Assembly: GCF_003860565.1 (NCBI RefSeq)
Contig: NZ_CP034157.1
Coordinates: 1,984,001-2,048,000 of the forward strand
Length of the DNA: 64,000 nt
Direction of reading: 5' to 3'
DNA from: Cloacibacterium normanense
Lineage (GTDB): Bacteria > Bacteroidota > Bacteroidia > Flavobacteriales > Weeksellaceae
A program made the position numbers and the translations under genes. Shown in pieces: positions 16,624 through 25,127 of the stretch; position 1 is the stretch's first letter, and each line of letters begins with the position of its first letter. Under the pieces are notes generated by a model. It saw only the letters and a program-made list of their open reading frames with translations. It searched no databases and was not told the origin of the DNA.

Positions 16624-16846
16624 TATATGCTTTAGAAAAAATTAATTATATGATTTTTAATTTGTTTCTGATAATTTATGCCTTTAAACAAAGGGATTTA
16701 ATGTCTCTTGATGATATAATAATGTTTAGTAAAGTATCTAAAAATTCAAGGTATTTTAAAAAATTTTATTCTACTGAAAATTTATGATTTTTAATAAAAA
16801 GAATTCCCAATTTACAATCAGGAGTCTATTTTCAAGAAAACAAAAA

Positions 16847-16877
16847 ACCCTTTCTATATTTGGAATACAAAAAGGGT
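16847..16877 (-). terminator. Intrinsic terminator after cysS
   Basis: 7-bp stem ACCCTTT / AAAGGGT with a 17-nt loop, flanked on the minus-strand exit side by a T-rich tract. Weaker than other terminators here because of the long loop. Confidence 0.6.
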
Positions 16878-16899
16878 ATATTATAAAAATTTGATTTTT

Positions 16900-18387
16900 T
16901 TAATTTAAAACGTAAGAAGTTCCTTCTCTTCCGTCTTTCAATTCTATGCCTTGCTCTAATAACTTATCGCGAATTTGGTCTGAAAGTTCAAAATTTTTGG
17001 CCTTTCTAGCTTGATTTCTCAACTCAATTAAGACTTGCAACGTTTGGTCTAGTTTGGCGTTGTTATTTTCTTCGATATTTTGAAGTCCTAAAACATCAAA
17101 AACAAAAGCGTTCATCAATGTTTTTAATTCTTCCAAATCTTCAGTAGAAATGGTTTCTTTTCCGTCTTTTAATTTGAAAATAAAACTTACCGCTTCAAAA
17201 AGATGAGAAATTAAAATTGGTGAATTGAAATCGTCATTCAAAGCATCATAGCATTTTTCTTTCCATAAATTTAGATTAAAATCACTTTCTGCTTTCTGCT
17301 TTCCGCTTTCTGCCGATTGCTGATTGCCGATTGCTGATAGCGTTTTCAAAGATTCCATCAAACGTTGGAAACCTTTTTCCGAAGCGAGCATTGCTTCATT
17401 TGAAATATCAAGAACGCTTCTGTAATGCGCTTGTAAAAAATTAAAACGAACTACAGTTGGATGAAATGGTTTTTCAAAAAAATCATTTTCACCAGAAATT
17501 AATTGCTGCGGTAGAATGTAATTTCCTGTAGATTTACTCATTCTTTGTCCGTTCATGGTCAGCATATTGGCGTGCATCCAATATTTCACTGGCGAAACGC
17601 CGTTGCAACCTTTTCCTTGTGCAATTTCGCATTCGTGGTGCGGAAATTTAAGATCCATTCCACCTCCGTGAATATCAAATTGTTCTCCTAAATATTTGGT
17701 ACTCATTGCAGTACATTCTAGATGCCAACCTGGGAAACCTTCTCCCCAAGGTGAAATCCATTTCATAATGTGTTCTGGTGATGCTTTTTTCCAAAGGGCA
17801 AAATCTTGTGGATTTTTCTTTTCGTTTTGTCCGTCTAAATCACGAGTATTGGCAAAAAGTTCGTCGATATTTCTTTTGGAAAGTTCACCATAATTTCCTC
17901 CTTTTTCGTTGTAAGTTCTTACATCGAAATACACAGAACCATTACTTTCATAAGCCAAACCTTTTTCAATTAAATCTTTAGTTAATTCAATTTGTTCGAT
18001 GATATGTCCAGTTGCAGTAGGCTCAATCGTTGGAGGCAAAAGATTAAATTTTTCTAAAACTTTATGAAAATCTACGGTATATTTTTGCACAATTTCCATA
18101 GGTTCTAGTTTTTCGAGGCGAGATTGCTTCACGAAACGGTCGTTATTTACATCTCCATCATCAGTAAGATGACCAGCATCTGTAATATTTCTAACGTAAC
18201 GAACATCATAACCCAAATGTTTCAAACTTCTATAAATGAAGTCGAAATTCATAAAAGTTCTCACATTTCCTAAGTGCACGTTGCTGTAAACGGTAGGTCC
18301 ACAAACGTACATTCCTACTTTGTTACCGTTAATAGGTGTGAAAATTTCTTTTTCCGCATAAAGCGAATTGTATATTTTAAGTTGCAT
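16900..18387 (-). CDS. cysS: Cysteine--tRNA ligase
   Basis: 495 residues, class I aminoacyl-tRNA synthetase charging tRNA-Cys. The HIGH-like signature is [13 protein letters not shown], the KMSKS-like loop is [11 protein letters not shown], and zinc ligands are seen in [16 protein letters not shown] and [10 protein letters not shown]. The C-terminal DALR-type anticodon region follows. Unusual: about 20 residues (350-369, rich in Ala, Ser, Gln, Glu and Lys) between the catalytic and helical domains are encoded by repetitive DNA (17281-17340) that looks inserted; the flanking sequence is normal and the frame is kept. Confidence 0.95.
   Translation of the reverse strand: MQLKIYNSLYAEKEIFTPINGNKVGMYVCGPTVYSNVHLGNVRTFMNFDFIYRSLKHLGYDVRYVRNITDAGHLTDDGDVNNDRFVKQSRLEKLEPMEIVQKYTVDFHKVLEKFNLLPPTIEPTATGHIIEQIELTKDLIEKGLAYESNGSVYFDVRTYNEKGGNYGELSKRNIDELFANTRDLDGQNEKKNPQDFALWKKASPEHIMKWISPWGEGFPGWHLECTAMSTKYLGEQFDIHGGGMDLKFPHHECEIAQGKGCNGVSPVKYWMHANMLTMNGQRMSKSTGNYILPQQLISGENDFFEKPFHPTVVRFNFLQAHYRSVLDISNEAMLASEKGFQRLMESLKTLSAIGNQQSAESGKQKAESDFNLNLWKEKCYDALNDDFNSPILISHLFEAVSFIFKLKDGKETISTEDLEELKTLMNAFVFDVLGLQNIEENNNAKLDQTLQVLIELRNQARKAKNFELSDQIRDKLLEQGIELKDGREGTSYVLN
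17281..17340. repeat. Repetitive insert inside cysS
   Basis: Sixty bases built from repeats of TTCTGC(T) and GATTGC(C/T), visible as TTTCTGC-TTTCTGC-TTTCCGC-TTTCTGC then CGATTGC-TGATTGC-CGATTGC-TGAT. It encodes a low-complexity linker of cysteinyl-tRNA synthetase and has the look of the short interspersed repeats otherwise found between genes. Confidence 0.7.
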
Positions 18388-18537
18388 TGAATTTTTATTT
18401 AATGATTGATAGATTTAAAAAATTGAAGAATTAAGATTTTATTTTATAAAAATCATCAACAACAAATAATTGTAGTTGTAAAAATCTGGTGTGATATTTT
18501 TTTAAATCTGGTCATTATACTATTTTAGATAAATTAT

Positions 18538-19203
18538 TTAATCCAACTTCGCATGACTTCCTACGTAATGTAAGAATTCTTGTCTGGTAATAGGATTGGT
18601 TCTAAAAATTCCGCTTAATTCTGCGGTAATGGTAGAACTTGCGGTGTCTTTTATTCCTCTACAATTTACGCAAAGATGTTTTGCATCGATAATACAAGCT
18701 ACATCTTTCGTTCCAAGAGCTTCTTTCAGAGCGTCAACAATTTGCATAGTCAAACGTTCCTGAACTTGCGGACGTTTTGCGTAATAATCTACAATTCTAT
18801 TGATTTTAGAAAGCCCGATTACTTCTCCGTTTGAAATATACGCAACGTGCGCTTTGCCAATAATCGGTAAAAAATGATGCTCACAGAAAGAATACACCGT
18901 GATATCTTTCTCTACAAGCATTTGTCTATACTTATATTTATTGCTGAAAGTAGAAATCCCTGGTTTGTTTTCTGGCAAAAGTCCACCAAAAATTTCGTTC
19001 ACATACATCTTAGCAACACGTTTTGGTGAATCTTTCAGGGAATCATCGGTCATATCAAGACCCAAAGTGTGCATAATCTCTGCAAACTTTTCTTCTATAA
19101 TTTTTATTTTTTCTTCTGGTGTCTTTACGAAAGCATCCTCACGAAGCGGAGTATGGTCTTTGCCTGTAAAAACATCATCATCGTTTTCAAAAAAGTTACT
19201 CAT
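18538..19203 (-). CDS. folE: GTP cyclohydrolase I
   Basis: 221 residues from the ATG at 19201-19203. A GTG 18 bp upstream would add six residues not expected in the family, so I prefer the ATG. Converts GTP to 7,8-dihydroneopterin triphosphate, first step of tetrahydrofolate/pterin synthesis. Family signatures: YSFCEHHFLPIIGKAHVAYI (zinc Cys and His), GLSKINRIVDYYAKRPQVQERLT and CIIDAKHLCVNCRGIKD (second zinc Cys). An acidic N-terminal extension (FFENDDDVF) precedes the core. Its promoter lies 18 bp upstream, divergent from the acpP operon. Confidence 0.95.
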   Translation of the reverse strand: MSNFFENDDDVFTGKDHTPLREDAFVKTPEEKIKIIEEKFAEIMHTLGLDMTDDSLKDSPKRVAKMYVNEIFGGLLPENKPGISTFSNKYKYRQMLVEKDITVYSFCEHHFLPIIGKAHVAYISNGEVIGLSKINRIVDYYAKRPQVQERLTMQIVDALKEALGTKDVACIIDAKHLCVNCRGIKDTASSTITAELSGIFRTNPITRQEFLHYVGSHAKLD

Positions 19204-19220
19204 AGTCTGAAATAATGTCA

Positions 19221-19228
19221 CAAAATTA
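19221..19228 (-). promoter_or_regulatory. folE: Candidate -7 box of folE
   Basis: Minus-strand TAATTTTG, 18 bp from the preferred ATG. Its position makes the upstream GTG start unlikely, because that codon would sit at or before the transcription start. Confidence 0.5.
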
Positions 19229-19308
19229 AGAATTAATCTCTAATTCGTATTACTAAAATATTATTAGACTGATTTACAATAATTTAAATTCAAAATATAT
19301 GAAAAAAA

Positions 19309-19338
19309 TTTGTATTGGCACAGAATTTTATATATTTG
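19309..19338 (+). promoter_or_regulatory. acpP: Promoter of the acpP-fabF-rnc operon
   Basis: A complete Bacteroidota promoter: -33 TTTG at 19309-19312, 18-bp spacer and -7 TATATTTG at 19331-19338, then a 36-nt leader to the acpP ATG. Confidence 0.75.
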
Positions 19339-19374
19339 CACTTGAATTAACAAAAATTTTTAAAACAAATTGCT

Positions 19375-19614
19375 ATGTCAGACATTACATCAAGAGTAAA
19401 AGCTATCATCGCAGATAAGCTAGACGTGGAAGAAACAGAAGTAACTCCTGAAGCAAGCTTCACTAATGATTTAGGTGCAGATTCTTTAGATACTGTAGAA
19501 TTAATTATGGAATTTGAAAAAGAATTCAACATTCAGATTCCTGATGATCAGGCAGAAAAAATCACTACTGTAGGTCACGCAATCGCTTATATTGAAGAAG
19601 TTATCAAACAATAA
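19375..19614 (+). CDS. acpP: Acyl carrier protein
   Basis: 79 residues, small and acidic. Carries growing acyl chains on 4'-phosphopantetheine during type II fatty acid synthesis. The attachment serine is in [16 protein letters not shown] (the D-S-L motif, about Ser39), and the C-terminal helix reads [13 protein letters not shown]. Length matches the family. It is followed by fabF after 26 bp, the classical acpP-fabF pairing. Confidence 0.97.
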   Translation: MSDITSRVKAIIADKLDVEETEVTPEASFTNDLGADSLDTVELIMEFEKEFNIQIPDDQAEKITTVGHAIAYIEEVIKQ

Positions 19615-19640
19615 TTTTTATTACAAAAATTAACAAAACT

Positions 19641-20888
19641 ATGGAATTGAAGAGAGTTGTAGTAACAGGATTTGGTGCAATTACACCAATTGGTAATAAT
19701 GCTCAAGAGTATTGGGAAAACCTTGTAAAAGGTGTAAGTGGCGCTGCTCCTATCACTCTCTTCGATTCTACTAACTTCAAAACAAAATTTGCTTGTGAGG
19801 TTAAAAACTTCAATCCTTTAGATCATTTCGAGAAAAAGGAAGCAAAAAAAATGGACCGAAACACTCAACTCGGTGTGGTGGCAGCTCGTGAAGCTGTATC
19901 ACATTCTAGAATTATCGAAGATCAAGTAGATAAAAACAGAGTGGGTGTAATCTGGGGCTCAGGAATTGGAGGTTTAGAAACTTTCGAAACCGAAGTTCTA
20001 GGCTGGGCAAAATCTGAAGGAATACCTAGATTTAATCCATTCTTCATTCCAAAAATGATTGCGGATATTACTCCGGGTCACATTTCTATGGAATACGGTT
20101 TTCACGGACCTAATTACACTACAGTTTCAGCGTGTGCATCTTCTGCAAATGCTTTGATAGATGCTAAGATGCTTCTTCAATTAGGAAAAGCAGACGTAAT
20201 AGTATGTGGAGGTTCAGAAGCTGCTGTTACCGCATCTGGAATGGGAGGATTTAATTCTATGATGGCTCTTTCTACAAGAAATGATGATTATAAAACTGCT
20301 TCTAGACCTTTTGACAAAGACAGAGATGGATTTGTGTTAGGAGAAGGTGCAGGTTGTATCATCCTTGAAGAATATGAACATGCTAAAAAACGTGGTGCTA
20401 CCATTTATGCAGAACTTGCAGGTGGTGGTTTAAGTGCAGATGCATATCATATGACAGCACCTCATCCAGAAGGATTAGGCGCTTATTTAGTGATGAAAAA
20501 TTGTTTAGAAGACGCTGGTGTAACTCCAGATGAAGTAGACCACATCAATATGCATGGTACCTCTACTCCATTAGGAGACATTGCAGAATCTAATGCAATT
20601 GCCAGACTATTAGGCGAGCATGCATTTGATATTCAAATAAACTCTACTAAATCTATGACTGGTCACCTTCTTGGTGCAGCTGGTGTAATAGAAGCTATAG
20701 CAGCGTTAGGAACTATTTTACATGGTATTGTTCCTCCTACTATTAACCATTTTACTGATGACGAAAACATTGACAGCAGATTAGATTTTACATTTAACCA
20801 CGCTGTAAAAAAAGATGTAAAAATTGCCATGAGTAATACCTTTGGTTTCGGAGGTCACAATGCTTGCGTTCTATTCAAGAAATTATAA
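19641..20888 (+). CDS. fabF: Beta-ketoacyl-ACP synthase II
   Basis: 415 residues, the normal FabF length. Condenses malonyl-ACP with acyl-ACP in fatty acid elongation. The Cys-His-His catalytic triad is visible: TVSACASSANAL (about Cys164), NMHGTSTPLGD (about His304) and STKSMTGHLLGAAGVIEA (about His340), with the GFGGHNACV block near the C-terminus. Second gene of the operon; its TAA overlaps the rnc ATG by one base (TAATG), implying translational coupling. Confidence 0.97.
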   Translation: MELKRVVVTGFGAITPIGNNAQEYWENLVKGVSGAAPITLFDSTNFKTKFACEVKNFNPLDHFEKKEAKKMDRNTQLGVVAAREAVSHSRIIEDQVDKNRVGVIWGSGIGGLETFETEVLGWAKSEGIPRFNPFFIPKMIADITPGHISMEYGFHGPNYTTVSACASSANALIDAKMLLQLGKADVIVCGGSEAAVTASGMGGFNSMMALSTRNDDYKTASRPFDKDRDGFVLGEGAGCIILEEYEHAKKRGATIYAELAGGGLSADAYHMTAPHPEGLGAYLVMKNCLEDAGVTPDEVDHINMHGTSTPLGDIAESNAIARLLGEHAFDIQINSTKSMTGHLLGAAGVIEAIAALGTILHGIVPPTINHFTDDENIDSRLDFTFNHAVKKDVKIAMSNTFGFGGHNACVLFKKL

Positions 20889-21655
20889 TGGGCTTAAAAA
20901 ATTCATTACAAAAATTTCTACTTAAAAGACCTTTCAAAAAAAAGACTGAAAAAGAAAAGCTACTTTCTGCCAGAGTTAGTAAAATAATTGGGCAGAATGT
21001 AAAAAATCTTGATTACTATCATGAAGCTTTTTCATTAAAAATTCCTAATAAAACTACAGGAGCTAAAAACTACGAAAGATTAGAATTTTTAGGAGATGCA
21101 GTCTTAGGAAGCATCATTTCTTGCTACCTTTATAAAAATTATCCTGTTGCCAATGAAGGATTTCTTACCCAAATGAAATCAAAAATTGTCAATCGAAAAA
21201 ACCTTAACTCTCTAGGCGAAAAACTGAAGCTTAGAGATTTTATTCAAAATGGTGGAAATGGTAATTTAGGTGAAAACATTTCGGGGAATCTCTTCGAAGC
21301 CTTTATTGGTGCGCTTTATTTAGACACCAATTATGAAACTTGCGAAAAAATTGTTTTAGAAAAATTGTTTACCGATAAACATATCGAAAAACTAGAAAAC
21401 AAAATCGTAAGCTACAAAGGATTATTGCTAGAATGGAGCCAAAAGAAAAAGGTGACGATAAAGTATGAAATCACCGAAGAAACTTTGCCCAATAAGAACC
21501 TTCTATTTAAGAGTTGCATCTACTTAAATAATGTAAAAATATCTTCTGCCACAGAAACTTCTAAGAAAAAAGCAGAAGAAAAAGCAGCACAAAGAGCGTT
21601 TTACTCCTTAAATAAAAAAGAACACATTGTTGAAAAGCAAAAAAATATTTCTTGA
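20888..21655 (+). CDS. rnc: Ribonuclease III
   Basis: 255 residues from the ATG at 20888-20890, which overlaps the fabF stop; a TTG start at 20864 inside fabF is rejected. Cleaves double-stranded RNA in rRNA and mRNA processing. The catalytic signature is YERLEFLGDAVLGSIIS, with the second metal-ligand helix in GNLFEAFIGALYLD; a double-stranded RNA-binding domain covers about residues 170-245 (KGLLLEWSQKKKV to KKKAEEKAAQRAF). The basic N-terminal extension (about 25 residues) is common in Bacteroidota. Confidence 0.95.
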   Translation: MGLKNSLQKFLLKRPFKKKTEKEKLLSARVSKIIGQNVKNLDYYHEAFSLKIPNKTTGAKNYERLEFLGDAVLGSIISCYLYKNYPVANEGFLTQMKSKIVNRKNLNSLGEKLKLRDFIQNGGNGNLGENISGNLFEAFIGALYLDTNYETCEKIVLEKLFTDKHIEKLENKIVSYKGLLLEWSQKKKVTIKYEITEETLPNKNLLFKSCIYLNNVKISSATETSKKKAEEKAAQRAFYSLNKKEHIVEKQKNIS

Positions 21656-22085
21656 CCTAGAAGATGATGAACCAATGGACATTGGTTTACTTAGATTGGC
21701 TAAAAAATTACCCGATCACGAAATATTTTTCGAAATTAACAAAATAAATCCCTTCCAATTCGTAAGAACAGACGACTTAAAAATAAAACAGTTTTGTTTT
21801 ACAAAATTCGAAGGATATCACAAAGAAACCAAAAATTGCTATTCTATAGTATCTAACAAATCAGCACCATTACGAAAAAAAACAGACAACGAACTCTTTG
21901 CACAGACTGAAGAAATAAAATTTCTGATGCCCAAAAATAAAGATGTAGACTACATTATTTATGCAAAGGATAGTTTTAAAGATTTTTCACTAATTTTGCT
22001 GCCAGAAAACATCATGTTTCAAATACAAGATTTTTCTTTACAACCCAATAGCGAACTATACAAGCTAATTAATTATTATGAATAA
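21627..22085 (+). CDS. IPExxxVDY family protein
   Basis: About 152 residues, resembling the small Bacteroidota family named for its IPExxxVDY motif, which is found between rnc and pyk as here. The motif appears in altered form as LMPKNKDVDYIIYAKD. Function is unknown. The start is odd: no ATG precedes the conserved KKIFLDLEDDE, and the best candidates are two consecutive TTG codons (21627 and 21630), 29 bp inside rnc. The first ATG in frame (21675) would remove the conserved N-terminus. The 3' end overlaps pyk by 8 bp, so translation of all three genes is probably coupled. Confidence 0.8.
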   Translation: MLKSKKIFLDLEDDEPMDIGLLRLAKKLPDHEIFFEINKINPFQFVRTDDLKIKQFCFTKFEGYHKETKNCYSIVSNKSAPLRKKTDNELFAQTEEIKFLMPKNKDVDYIIYAKDSFKDFSLILLPENIMFQIQDFSLQPNSELYKLINYYE

Positions 22086-23514
22086 GAGAGCGAAAAAAAC
22101 CAAAGTAATCGCAACATTAGGACCTGCTTCTTCTACGAAAGAAATCATGCTAGAACTGGTAAAAGCTGGAGCCGATGTTTTTAGAATAAATTTTTCTCAT
22201 GCCGATTACGAACTGGTTAAGAGAAATGTAAACATTATTAGAGAAATCAATCAAGAATACGGTTATAACATCTCTATTTTAGGAGATTTACAAGGTCCTA
22301 AATTAAGAGTAGGTGTGGTAAAAGAAGGTTCTTTCCTTAATCCAGGAGACGTACTTACCTTTACCAATGAGCCTTGCGAAGGAGATTCAACCAAAGTATT
22401 CATGACGTATGAAAAATTCCCACAAGACGTAAAAGTTGGTGAAAGAATCCTTATTGACGATGGAAAATTAGTTTTCGAAGTCATCGAAACCAACCAAAAA
22501 GATACGGTAAAAGCAAAAACAATTCAAGGTGGACCATTGAGCTCTAAAAAAGGAGTGAATTTACCAAACACCAATGTTTCTCTTCCTGCTTTGACAGAAA
22601 AAGACATCGAAGATGCTAAATTCATGATTGAAAATGAGTTTGACTGGATTGCACTTTCATTCGTTCGTCATGCTCAAGACATTATTGATTTAAAGAAATT
22701 AATTGAAGCGCATTCTGATTTCAAAATTCCAATTATTGCAAAAATTGAAAAACCAGAAGGGGTAAAAAATATTGACGAAATTCTTCTAGAATGTGACGGA
22801 TTAATGGTTGCACGTGGAGATTTAGGAGTAGAAGTTCCAATGGAAGAAGTTCCTGTCATTCAGAAAAAATTAGTAGACAAAGCCAGATATTACTCTAAAC
22901 CAGTAATTATCGCTACGCAAATGATGGAAACCATGATTAGTAGCCTTACTCCAACTAGAGCTGAGGTAAATGACGTGGCAAACAACGTGTTAGACGGTGC
23001 TGATGCAGTAATGCTTTCTGGTGAAACTTCTGTAGGAAAATATCCAGTAGATGTGGTTAAAAACATCACAAAGATTATTAAGAATATAGAATCTACCAAT
23101 CTTTACGAAAAGAAAAATGATATTATAGAAAAAATAACTTGTGTAGACGATCGTTTCGTAACAGATATGGTTTGTCTTAACGCAGTTAAAATTGCAGAAA
23201 CTACTGGTGCAGCAGCCATTATTACGCTTACTCACTCTGGTTACACTGCTTTCCAAATTTCTGCACACAGACCTACTTCTAGAATTATTGTATACAGTTC
23301 AAACAGAAGAGTTCTTACCATGCTAAACCTTTTATGGGGAGTAAGAGCATTCTACTATGACATGAACAAATCTACTGACGAAACGGTAATCCAAGTGAAC
23401 ATGTTGACTCATCATTATGGCTATGTAGAAAAAGGAGATTTCGTAGTAAATCTCAATGCAATGCCAGTTTATGAAGGTGGAAAAACCAATACACTCAGAT
23501 TAACCAATATATAA
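22078..23514 (+). CDS. pyk: Pyruvate kinase
   Basis: 478 residues, normal length. Converts phosphoenolpyruvate and ADP to pyruvate and ATP, last step of glycolysis. Signature blocks: TKVIATLGPASS near the start, RINFSHADYE, DLQGPKLRVG, the active-site IIAKIEKPEGVKNIDEIL with catalytic Lys, DGLMVARGDLGVEVP and the A-domain helix IIATQMMETMI. The C-terminal domain carries the HSGYTAFQISAHRP segment. Last gene of the acpP operon, followed by a strong terminator. Confidence 0.97.
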   Translation: MNKRAKKTKVIATLGPASSTKEIMLELVKAGADVFRINFSHADYELVKRNVNIIREINQEYGYNISILGDLQGPKLRVGVVKEGSFLNPGDVLTFTNEPCEGDSTKVFMTYEKFPQDVKVGERILIDDGKLVFEVIETNQKDTVKAKTIQGGPLSSKKGVNLPNTNVSLPALTEKDIEDAKFMIENEFDWIALSFVRHAQDIIDLKKLIEAHSDFKIPIIAKIEKPEGVKNIDEILLECDGLMVARGDLGVEVPMEEVPVIQKKLVDKARYYSKPVIIATQMMETMISSLTPTRAEVNDVANNVLDGADAVMLSGETSVGKYPVDVVKNITKIIKNIESTNLYEKKNDIIEKITCVDDRFVTDMVCLNAVKIAETTGAAAIITLTHSGYTAFQISAHRPTSRIIVYSSNRRVLTMLNLLWGVRAFYYDMNKSTDETVIQVNMLTHHYGYVEKGDFVVNLNAMPVYEGGKTNTLRLTNI

Positions 23515-23518
23515 AATG

Positions 23519-23541
23519 AAAGCTCCAAAAATTGGAGCTTT
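23519..23541 (+). terminator. Intrinsic terminator after pyk
   Basis: 10-bp stem AAAGCTCCAA / TTGGAGCTTT, 3-nt loop and a following run of T, directly after the pyk stop. Confidence 0.9.
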
Positions 23542-23558
23542 TTTATTTTTTAAAATTT

Positions 23559-24854
23559 CTAAAATTTACCGATAATGGTTTTGGGAGCGGTAAATTCTTT
23601 GAGTGCATACATAGACAATTCTACTCCATATCCAGAATTTTTTCTTCCGCCAAAAGGCAATCTTACATCTGAACGAAAAATTTGATTAATTGCTACACTT
23701 CCGCTTTCTAAATTCTCTGCAAAAAACAAAGCTCGTTCTTTATTTGAGGTGAAAACGGCGTTTCCTAATCCAAACATCGTATTATTGGCAATTTGTAAAG
23801 CTTCTTCATCATTTTTTACTTTAAAAACCATTGCTAATGGACCAAATAATTCTTCCTGAGCAATAGGATTTTCTGGATTCATTTCTAAAACCCCTGGTTT
23901 AAAAGCCATACTTCCTACAGATTCTAATGCTACAATAGCTTTCGCTCCGTTGTTAAGCGCTTTTTGATATTGTTTTTCTAAATCTGAAGCCAAATCTTCT
24001 CTCGCCATTAATCCTAACTTCGTTTCTTTATTCATAGGATTTTCTGGTTGGTATTTTTTATACTCTTCTGTGAATTTTTCTACAAAATCTTGATATATTT
24101 TCTCGTGAATGATAAATCTTTTTCCAGCCACACAAGTCTGTCCGTTATTTTGCAATCTTGCTTGTGCACCATCTTTTGCTGCTTTAGAAACATCTGCATC
24201 TTCACAAACGATAAAAGCATCACTCCCGCCTAATTCCAAAACACATTTTTTTAAATTTTTCCCTGCAGTTTCGGCAATTTTTCTTCCTGCAGCTTCACTA
24301 CCTGTAAGAGAAACGCCACTAATAATAGGATGAGCAATCATTTCTTCTACTTCGGTGTGAGAAACTTTTAAAAAGGTAAAAACGCCTTTTGGAAAACCTG
24401 CTTTCTCGAAAATTTCTTGCATGGTTTCACCTGATTTTTCACAAATAGAAGCATGTTTTAGCACGATTACATTTCCTGCTAAAATGGTAGGAACTGCAAA
24501 TCTTATCGCTTGCCAAAAGGGAAAATTCCATGGCATAACGCCCAAAATAACGCCCAAAGGTTCGTGATGGATTTCGGAAATTTGAAATTCTGTTTCTAAT
24601 TGTTCTGTTTTCAGTATATTTTCTGCGGTAGCATAATAATCACATAACGCTGCGCATTTTTCTATTTCTGATACCGATTGCGCAATCGGTTTATTCATTT
24701 CTTGGGTAATGATTGTCGCAAACTCTTGCTTTCTATCATTCAGAATTTCAAATAGTTGAGTAAAATATTTTTGTATTTCTTCAAACGGAATTTTTCTCCA
24801 TTTTTGGAAAGCGTCTTGAGAATTTTGTAAGGTATTTTGAAGGAATTGTTCCAT
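23559..24854 (-). CDS. NAD(P)-dependent aldehyde dehydrogenase, succinate-semialdehyde type
   Basis: 431 residues, cytoplasmic, a little shorter than the usual 450-480. Oxidises an aldehyde to the acid; similarity in layout suggests the succinate-semialdehyde dehydrogenase branch, but the substrate is not proven. Catalytic features: GVMPWNFPFWQA (cofactor loop Asn), SLTGSEAAGRKIAETAGKNLKKCVLELGGSDAFIV (glycine motif and general base Glu), and NNGQTCVAGKRF (nucleophile Cys, about 242). C-terminal INQIFRSDVRLPFGGRKNSGYG is the oligomerisation/active-site block. Stands alone with its own promoter. Confidence 0.9.
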   Translation of the reverse strand: MEQFLQNTLQNSQDAFQKWRKIPFEEIQKYFTQLFEILNDRKQEFATIITQEMNKPIAQSVSEIEKCAALCDYYATAENILKTEQLETEFQISEIHHEPLGVILGVMPWNFPFWQAIRFAVPTILAGNVIVLKHASICEKSGETMQEIFEKAGFPKGVFTFLKVSHTEVEEMIAHPIISGVSLTGSEAAGRKIAETAGKNLKKCVLELGGSDAFIVCEDADVSKAAKDGAQARLQNNGQTCVAGKRFIIHEKIYQDFVEKFTEEYKKYQPENPMNKETKLGLMAREDLASDLEKQYQKALNNGAKAIVALESVGSMAFKPGVLEMNPENPIAQEELFGPLAMVFKVKNDEEALQIANNTMFGLGNAVFTSNKERALFFAENLESGSVAINQIFRSDVRLPFGGRKNSGYGVELSMYALKEFTAPKTIIGKF

Positions 24855-24877
24855 AATTTTTGATTAAAAAAAGTGTA

Positions 24878-24885
24878 CAAAGATA
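24878..24885 (-). promoter_or_regulatory. Candidate -7 box of the aldehyde dehydrogenase gene
   Basis: Minus-strand TATCTTTG, a clean match to TAnnTTTG, 24 bp before the ATG. Confidence 0.5.
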
Positions 24886-24976
24886 CTGTACTAAAGCCTA
24901 AACGTGATTTTGCCAAAGATAAAAATTTTAAATGCTTATCATTTAAAAAAGTGAAAATAAAACCGAAACAAATTTC

Positions 24977-25060
24977 TAGCCCTGATTGCAGTGGAAATCC
25001 TTTTTGTTGGCTTAGCTTGTCGAAGCCATAAAAAAGATTGTAACGAAAAGCAGGACTGAA
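24977..25060. repeat. REP-like imperfect palindrome (about 84 bp)
   Basis: Intergenic element starting TAGCCCTGATTGCAGTGG and ending GAAAAGCAGGACTGAA. The arms pair imperfectly around TTGGCTTAG...GAAGCCA to give a long stem-loop with CCTTTTT and AAAAAGAT on opposite arms. From general knowledge, elements of this design (AGCCC-GAT-x-AG-x-GG...CCTTTTT...AAAAAGAT...AGC-x-GG) are scattered in many copies between genes in Chryseobacterium-type genomes. Copy number here cannot be tested. Confidence 0.65.
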
Positions 25061-25107
25061 AGTGAAAAAAAACAGAAAACGTGTTGCTCCTAAAAATTTT
25101 AATTATT

Positions 25108-25127
25108 GGACAAATCACGATTTGTCC
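25108..25127. repeat. Perfect palindrome abutting the hutG stop codon
   Basis: Nine-bp arms GGACAAATC / GATTTGTCC with a 2-bp centre, immediately before the hutG stop (25128-25130, minus strand). Either a short interspersed repeat or part of a transcription terminator, although no T run follows. Confidence 0.6.

Noticed and set aside
19204-19221. GTG start of folE, six residues upstream
   Set aside because: The -7 box TAATTTTG overlaps that codon, so the transcript probably begins after it.
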